NCBI GenBank assembly: GCA_028803175.1 | Contig: JARBCG010000027.1 | Location: forward strand, 1 to 17,113 | From: Wolbachia sp. | GTDB taxonomy: Bacteria > Pseudomonadota > Alphaproteobacteria > Rickettsiales > Anaplasmataceae | Direction: 5' to 3' | Length of the DNA stretch: 17,113 nt | In this document: one piece after another, positions 13,257 to 17,113 of the stretch | Numbering within the stretch: position 1 is the first letter of the stretch | Layout of the letters: each line of letters begins with the position of its first letter | Translations under genes and position numbers: made by a program | The notes under the pieces: model-generated | The model's input: only the letters and a program-made list of their open reading frames with translations | Told to the model about the DNA's origin: nothing | The model's database searches: none

Positions 13257-15959
13257 CTAAGAAGAGATAGAGTCTCCAACTTCAGAAACGCTTTCTTCAG
13301 CCGAATCAGGATCTTCAATTTTTGCAACTGACACTACTTTTTCACCATGTTCTGTTTTGAATAAAGTTACTCCCTGAGTGCTACGCCCTGCAATTCTGAT
13401 ATCATTAACTGAAATGCGAATTAACTTTCCTTTATCTGTGATAAGCATGATATTGTCATCTTGTTCAACTGGAAAGCTAGCAATAACGTTACCATTTCTG
13501 TTGGTAGTAAGAATGTTTGTAATACCAATACCACCCCTATTAGTTATTCTATATTCATACGCAGAAGTTCTTTTACCGAAACCATTTTCAGTTATGGTTA
13601 GTATGAATTCCTCATTTACTGCTAGCTTTAAGAACAACTCATTATCTGGTCCTAAATCACTCAATATTTTTCCTAGCTTAAGATTTATAGAATTACTAAT
13701 TGCAGTTTCTAATCTTTTTGCAAGTGGAACTTTTAAATAAAGTTCTTTCGTTTCTGTTGTGACATCTATTCCGTTTAATATAGTCATAGATATTACACTA
13801 TCACCTTTTGAAAGTTTAATACCCCTTACACCGTCTGAATTTCTACTCTTAAACTGACGCACATCACTTGCGATAAATCTTATACTTTTGCCAAATTTCG
13901 CCGAGAGCATCACATGATCATTTTCAGTACATACTTTAACTGATATTAATTTATCTCCTTCATCAAGCTTTATTGCTATTTTTCCATTGCTTGGAATATA
14001 GTGAAAATCTGCCAAAGAATTACGTCTTATGTTCCCATGAGCAGTGGCAAAAACTATATTTAGATTTTCATTGTTCTCACTTGGTAATGCCATGATATTA
14101 GTGATTGTCTCACCTTCAAGAAGAGGGAAGATGTTAACAAGTGCTCTTCCACGTGCAGTTGGTTCTGCAAGAGGTAACTTATGAACTTTTAGCCTGTAAA
14201 CTCGACCAATATTAGAAAAGAACAAAAGACTGGTATGAGTATTTCCAACAAACAATTTGGTAATTATATCCTCTTCTCTTAACCCCTGTCCTAATTTTCC
14301 TTTTCCACCACGACGCTGAGTTCTATAGTGGGAAAGTTTTACACGTTTGATATAACCATTCATGGTTACAGTGACTACCATGTCCTCTTGTGGAATTAAA
14401 TCTTCAGCTTCAATGTCTGTATCTGATTCTTCTATTGCAGTTCTTCTTGGCACAGCAAATCTATTCTTTATTTCTTGTAAATTGTTTTTTATTTCTTTCA
14501 TCAACTTTTCTTCTGAACCAAGAAAGTCAATATATTCTTTTATAAGGTTAATCATTGAATTTAGCTCGGCCTCTAGCTTATCTTTTTCAAGACCAGTTAA
14601 CCGTTGTAACTTCATGTCAAGAATAGCTTTTACTTGTAGCTCAGTTAATTTATATATCCCACCTTTTAAAAAGCTTGCACTATCTGATATTAATTTGATA
14701 ATGGTATTTATTTCATCTGAAGTTTTCCATTCTTTACTTAAAAGTTCTTTACATGCTTCTGCAGGATCTTTTGCGCCACGGATGATTTTTATCACTTCAT
14801 CTATGCTTAAAACTGCAATGTAAAGCCCTATATGTATATGGGCCTTTTCCCTTGTCTTTTTTAGGCGAAATTCTGTTCTTCTGATTAGTACTTCTTTTCG
14901 AAAATCAACGAAAGCAACTATGATTTCCTTTAATGACATCAAGGCCGGTCTATTGTTATTGAGCACTAAAGTGTTAACACTAAAGTTACTTTTTAAAGGA
15001 GTGAGCCCAAGTATTTGGTTCAATATGAAATTTGCTGCAGCATTTTTTCTAAGATCAATCACTACTCTAATGCCGGACTTGTCAGATTCATCTCTAATTT
15101 CTGTTATGCCATCAATTCTCTTTTCTTTTACAAGTTCACCTATTTTCCCAATTAATTTTACTTTGTTTACTTGATATGGTATTTCATCAATGACTATTGC
15201 TTGTCTATCTTGCGGTAAATCTTCCATATGAGTTTTACCTTGCACAACAATAGAACCTCTTCCGGTTGCAAATGCTGATCTTATTCCTGATCTGCCAAGA
15301 ATTATTCCTCCTGTTGGAAAATCTGGTCCTGGTATTACCTCCATTAATTCATCTAAGGTAACTTCAGAATTATCTATATATAAAATACAGGCATCAATTA
15401 TTTCCCCAAGATTATGAGAAGGAATATTGGTTGCCATACCAACTGCAACTCCACTTGCACCATTGACCAATAAGTTTGGAAATTCTGCAGGTAACACAAT
15501 CGGTTCAGTCTCATTGCCATCATAATTTGGTCTAAAATCAACAGTGTCCTCATCAATATCATTCAGTAAAGAATGTGATGCTTTATGCAGCCTTGCTTCT
15601 GTATATCGCATTGAAGCTGGAGGATCTCCATCTATTGATCCAAAGTTACCCTGTCCGTCAATAAGTGGCAAAAAAAGGGAGAAATCCTGGGCCATTCTAA
15701 CCAATGAATCATAAATTGCTGAATCACCGTGTGGATGATACTTCCCCATTACATCACCGACAATTCTCGCTGCCTTTTTGTATGGCTTGCCAGCATCATA
15801 TCCAGCCCTAGACATCGCATACAATATGCGTCTGTGAACCGGTTTAAAACCGTCACGCACATCAGGTATAGCGCGACTTATGATTACGCTCATTGCGTAG
15901 GAAAGGTAAGAATCCTCTAGTTCTTTTACTATTGATACCGGCACTATATTATTTTGCAT
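13257..15959 (-). CDS. gyrA: DNA gyrase subunit A
   Basis: Breakage-reunion subunit of gyrase, which introduces negative supercoils with GyrB. The 900 residues are a normal length. The N-terminal winged-helix region carries HPHGDSAIYDSLVRMAQ (75-91) and the active-site tyrosine Tyr119 in MRYTEARL. The C-terminal beta-pinwheel begins with the GyrA box QRRGGKG (about residue 548), the hallmark separating gyrase from topoisomerase IV, followed by repeated blades such as GYIKRV, GRVYRL and GKLIRI. The end is acidic (DPDSAEESVSEVGD). Positions equivalent to E. coli Ser83 and Asp87 are Ser80 and Asp84, the quinolone-sensitive residues. The start ATG 15959 gives the usual N-terminus. gyrB is not nearby. 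Confidence 0.97.
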   Translation of the reverse strand: MQNNIVPVSIVKELEDSYLSYAMSVIISRAIPDVRDGFKPVHRRILYAMSRAGYDAGKPYKKAARIVGDVMGKYHPHGDSAIYDSLVRMAQDFSLFLPLIDGQGNFGSIDGDPPASMRYTEARLHKASHSLLNDIDEDTVDFRPNYDGNETEPIVLPAEFPNLLVNGASGVAVGMATNIPSHNLGEIIDACILYIDNSEVTLDELMEVIPGPDFPTGGIILGRSGIRSAFATGRGSIVVQGKTHMEDLPQDRQAIVIDEIPYQVNKVKLIGKIGELVKEKRIDGITEIRDESDKSGIRVVIDLRKNAAANFILNQILGLTPLKSNFSVNTLVLNNNRPALMSLKEIIVAFVDFRKEVLIRRTEFRLKKTREKAHIHIGLYIAVLSIDEVIKIIRGAKDPAEACKELLSKEWKTSDEINTIIKLISDSASFLKGGIYKLTELQVKAILDMKLQRLTGLEKDKLEAELNSMINLIKEYIDFLGSEEKLMKEIKNNLQEIKNRFAVPRRTAIEESDTDIEAEDLIPQEDMVVTVTMNGYIKRVKLSHYRTQRRGGKGKLGQGLREEDIITKLFVGNTHTSLLFFSNIGRVYRLKVHKLPLAEPTARGRALVNIFPLLEGETITNIMALPSENNENLNIVFATAHGNIRRNSLADFHYIPSNGKIAIKLDEGDKLISVKVCTENDHVMLSAKFGKSIRFIASDVRQFKSRNSDGVRGIKLSKGDSVISMTILNGIDVTTETKELYLKVPLAKRLETAISNSINLKLGKILSDLGPDNELFLKLAVNEEFILTITENGFGKRTSAYEYRITNRGGIGITNILTTNRNGNVIASFPVEQDDNIMLITDKGKLIRISVNDIRIAGRSTQGVTLFKTEHGEKVVSVAKIEDPDSAEESVSEVGDSISS

Positions 15960-15988
15960 TTTCTATATTTTATCTAAGTCATTAACAA

Positions 15989-16017
15989 TATTAACATTTA
16001 GTTAAGCAAACGGTCAA
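15989..16017 (-). promoter_or_regulatory. Putative promoter of gyrA
   Basis: On the minus strand TTGACC (16017-16012) and TTAATA (15994-15989) are separated by 17 bases, placing transcription initiation about 20-25 bases before the gyrA ATG. The -10 is weak. Confidence 0.35.
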
Positions 16018-16060
16018 TTAGAAATTAGGCTGTATTCAATTAATATTTCCCACTTTTTGT

Positions 16061-16088
16061 TTGCAATTGTAATATTGCGCTATAGAAT
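16061..16088 (+). promoter_or_regulatory. Putative promoter of tRNA-Val
   Basis: TTGCAA at 16061-16066 and TAGAAT at 16083-16088 lie 16 bases apart, with the tRNA starting 12 bases beyond the -10. The spacing suits a tRNA gene; the hexamers are only moderate matches. Confidence 0.4.
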
Positions 16089-16099
16089 TGTGTTAATAA

Positions 16100-16172
16100 G
16101 GGCGATTAGCTCAGCTGGTAGAGCATCTCGTTTACACCGAGGAGGTCGGCAGTTCAAGTCTGTCATTGCCCA
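16100..16172 (+). tRNA. tRNA-Val (anticodon TAC)
   Basis: The acceptor stem is GGGCGAT/ATTGCCC with one G-T pair, the D arm is AGCTCAGCTGGTAGAGC, and the anticodon stem is TCTCG/CGAGG (one T-G pair) around loop TTTACAC, giving anticodon TAC. The T arm has loop TTCAAGT. The discriminator is A and CCA is not encoded. It diverges from gyrA. Its last ten bases also encode, antisense, the end of a doubtful ORF. Confidence 0.95.
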
Positions 16173-16475
16173 TTCTGTCGTAGCCGTTCAAGGATGATGT
16201 GAATGATAGAAATGGCTAAGCTGACAAACTCTGTAATTTTTGAAAGGGGTTTTGGCCATTGGGACGTGATGTTAAGAATATCGACAACATTCTCTCTAAA
16301 AGTTTTCTCCACGCTTTGACCAAGTGAAAAAGCCGTTTTTACAGTAAATAACACACTTTCTAATTTATCGTTCTGCAAGGTTATTTGTTGTCTCTATAAT
16401 CTCAGTTTTTTTAATTTCTACATCATATCCTCTGAGCGTAGGATACTCACAGCCATTCTCGATGATTGAGTGCCT
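16163..16475 (-). pseudogene. Unrecognised ORF remnant in two frames
   Basis: From about 16475 one frame reads HSIIENGCEYPTLRGYD, VEIKKTEIIETTNNLAER and stops at 16365. A second overlapping frame, with only a TTG start at 16378, reads LESVLFTVKTAFSLGQSVEK and continues to a TGA at 16163, with a hydrophobic region (SLAISIIHIILERL) near the end. Together they look like one frameshifted gene, but no family is recognised. The final codons lie antisense to the 3' end of tRNA-Val, which argues against a functional gene ending here. Confidence 0.3.
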
Positions 16476-16494
16476 TTATCAGTTATTATCATTT

Positions 16495-16960
16495 TACGTA
16501 AAAAATATTTTACCCTCTTTCGGATTTTTCGTATCAATCGATAAAATCATAAATTATCTATTAGGCTTTGTCTATGTGCTTTATGTACTGCAAATACTTT
16601 GTTACTAGGTGACTTTAGTGCATAGCCAATTCTGCTAACTTCAACATTTTACTGTTAGCAAACCTTTCAAAATCCCTTGCCAAATGGACCAAATATATCT
16701 CCCTGTTTTTACAATTGAAATAATTGTATGAAGCGTACCTGTCGCTCACAACTGTGCCATCATATTCAGGCAACAATTCCTTTAATACCTTCTTACCTAA
16801 AGACTCAGTTACTTTTAAAAGTATATTTGAGATCAGCATTTTCTGATTATAATACCACAATTTTCTCTTGCAGTACATCTATCATTAACTCCTCTTTATC
16901 TAGCTTATTGTCTCTATACTCTATGCTATTTTTGTAAACTACTTTCTTATACCGTGAATG
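16495..16960 (-). pseudogene. IS66-type transposase, degraded
   Basis: The clearest piece lies at about 16620-16800: ELLPEYDGTVVSDRYASYNY, then NREIYLVHLARDFERFANS. This resembles the IS66-family DDE region (G-D-x-Y-x-x-Y ... C-x-A-H-x-x-R-x-F). Upstream, in another frame, is a leucine-rich stretch (KEELMIDVLQEKIVVL, about 16860-16905) like the N-terminal coiled coil of these proteins. Downstream, in a third frame, FAVHKAHRQSLIDNL and RLIRKIRKRVKYFL (about 16495-16590) fit the helix after the catalytic core. Several frameshifts and a large internal deletion leave no function. No IS ends could be defined. The family assignment is from motif memory. Confidence 0.6.
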
Positions 16961-17014
16961 GTTATCGTTAATAATATTATGCATAAAAATTTAATATTCA
17001 TTATGTATTACAAT

Positions 17015-17113
17015 CTTTTATGTAGTGAGGTTAGTAGGTTAACACCCTCGCCTTAAGGCGAACACTTTAGTATAATATACTTTATGTTGGACTACTTTAA
17101 TATGGTAAAGTAC
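17015..17113 (+). repeat. IS end repeat, copy 3, inverted, at the window edge
   Basis: Opposite orientation to copies 1 and 2, with the palindrome CGCCTTAAGGCG at 17049-17060 and the TATAAT stretch at about 17070-17080. It starts at the shared CTTTTATGTAGT motif. The last 12 bases form ATGGTAAAGTAC from 17102, which could be the start of an IS200-type tnpA running off the window; four codons are too few to tell. An intact element could lie just outside. Confidence 0.7.

Noticed and set aside
13257..15959. Quinolone-resistance substitutions in GyrA
   Set aside because: The key positions are Ser80 and Asp84, the sensitive residues.
1..17113. CRISPR array, prophage genes or a toxin-antitoxin/defence system
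   Set aside because: No regularly spaced direct repeats, no phage structural genes and no recognisable toxin or defence motifs were seen.

Overview
The window looks like chromosomal DNA of Wolbachia (Rickettsiales, Anaplasmataceae). The DNA is very AT-rich. Housekeeping genes typical of this lineage (ssb, dapA, ubiB, znuC, znuA, surE, a ferrooxidans-class gshA, hslVU, gyrA) sit among decayed ankyrin-repeat and transposase genes. The genus is inferred from gene content and protein style; I ran no database search and cannot name the strain.

Layout. Positions 1-87 carry a short palindrome-rich repeat, followed by a broken FAD-monooxygenase-like gene on the minus strand (88-768). Next come tRNA-Arg(CCG), ssb and dapA on the plus strand, with a degenerate Wolbachia-type dispersed repeat between ssb and dapA. 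A minus-strand pair znuC-ubiB (stop/start overlap ATGA) diverges from znuA; the znuA and znuC start codons overlap head to head, so there is no intergenic promoter space. surE converges on znuA and overlaps its 3' end.

Positions 6800-8000 are a gene graveyard. It holds an ankyrin-repeat pseudogene, an internally deleted IS200/IS605-type element (with a second copy of the end repeat), and an IS982-type transposase fragment interrupted by that end repeat. A small unrecognised membrane protein with a His-rich tail follows (8576-9088), preceded in the same frame by an ORF ending in TGA. It converges on gshA, with three bases between the stop codons.

The next block is hslV-hslU, an apparent operon encoding the ATP-dependent HslVU protease; its HslU has an acidic N-terminal extension of about 60 residues. 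An unrecognised minus-strand ORF, a small decayed reading frame and gyrA (minus) follow. tRNA-Val(UAC) and a second graveyard (unknown ORF remnants, IS66-type transposase fragments) lead to a third, inverted copy of the end repeat at the right edge.

The end repeat lies at both extremities in outward-facing orientation, as expected if this sequence is an assembly contig broken at repeated IS elements. Functionally the intact genes cover DNA replication and topology (ssb, gyrA), the diaminopimelate/lipid II precursor pathway (dapA), zinc uptake (znuA, znuC; no znuB here), the ubiquinone pathway (ubiB), nucleotide turnover (surE), glutathione synthesis (gshA) and protein quality control (hslVU). 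I found no clear new multi-gene system. The most unusual intact-gene observations are the znuA/znuC overlap, a ZnuA in which one expected zinc-ligand histidine appears to be tyrosine, the HslU extension, and the unknown membrane protein.
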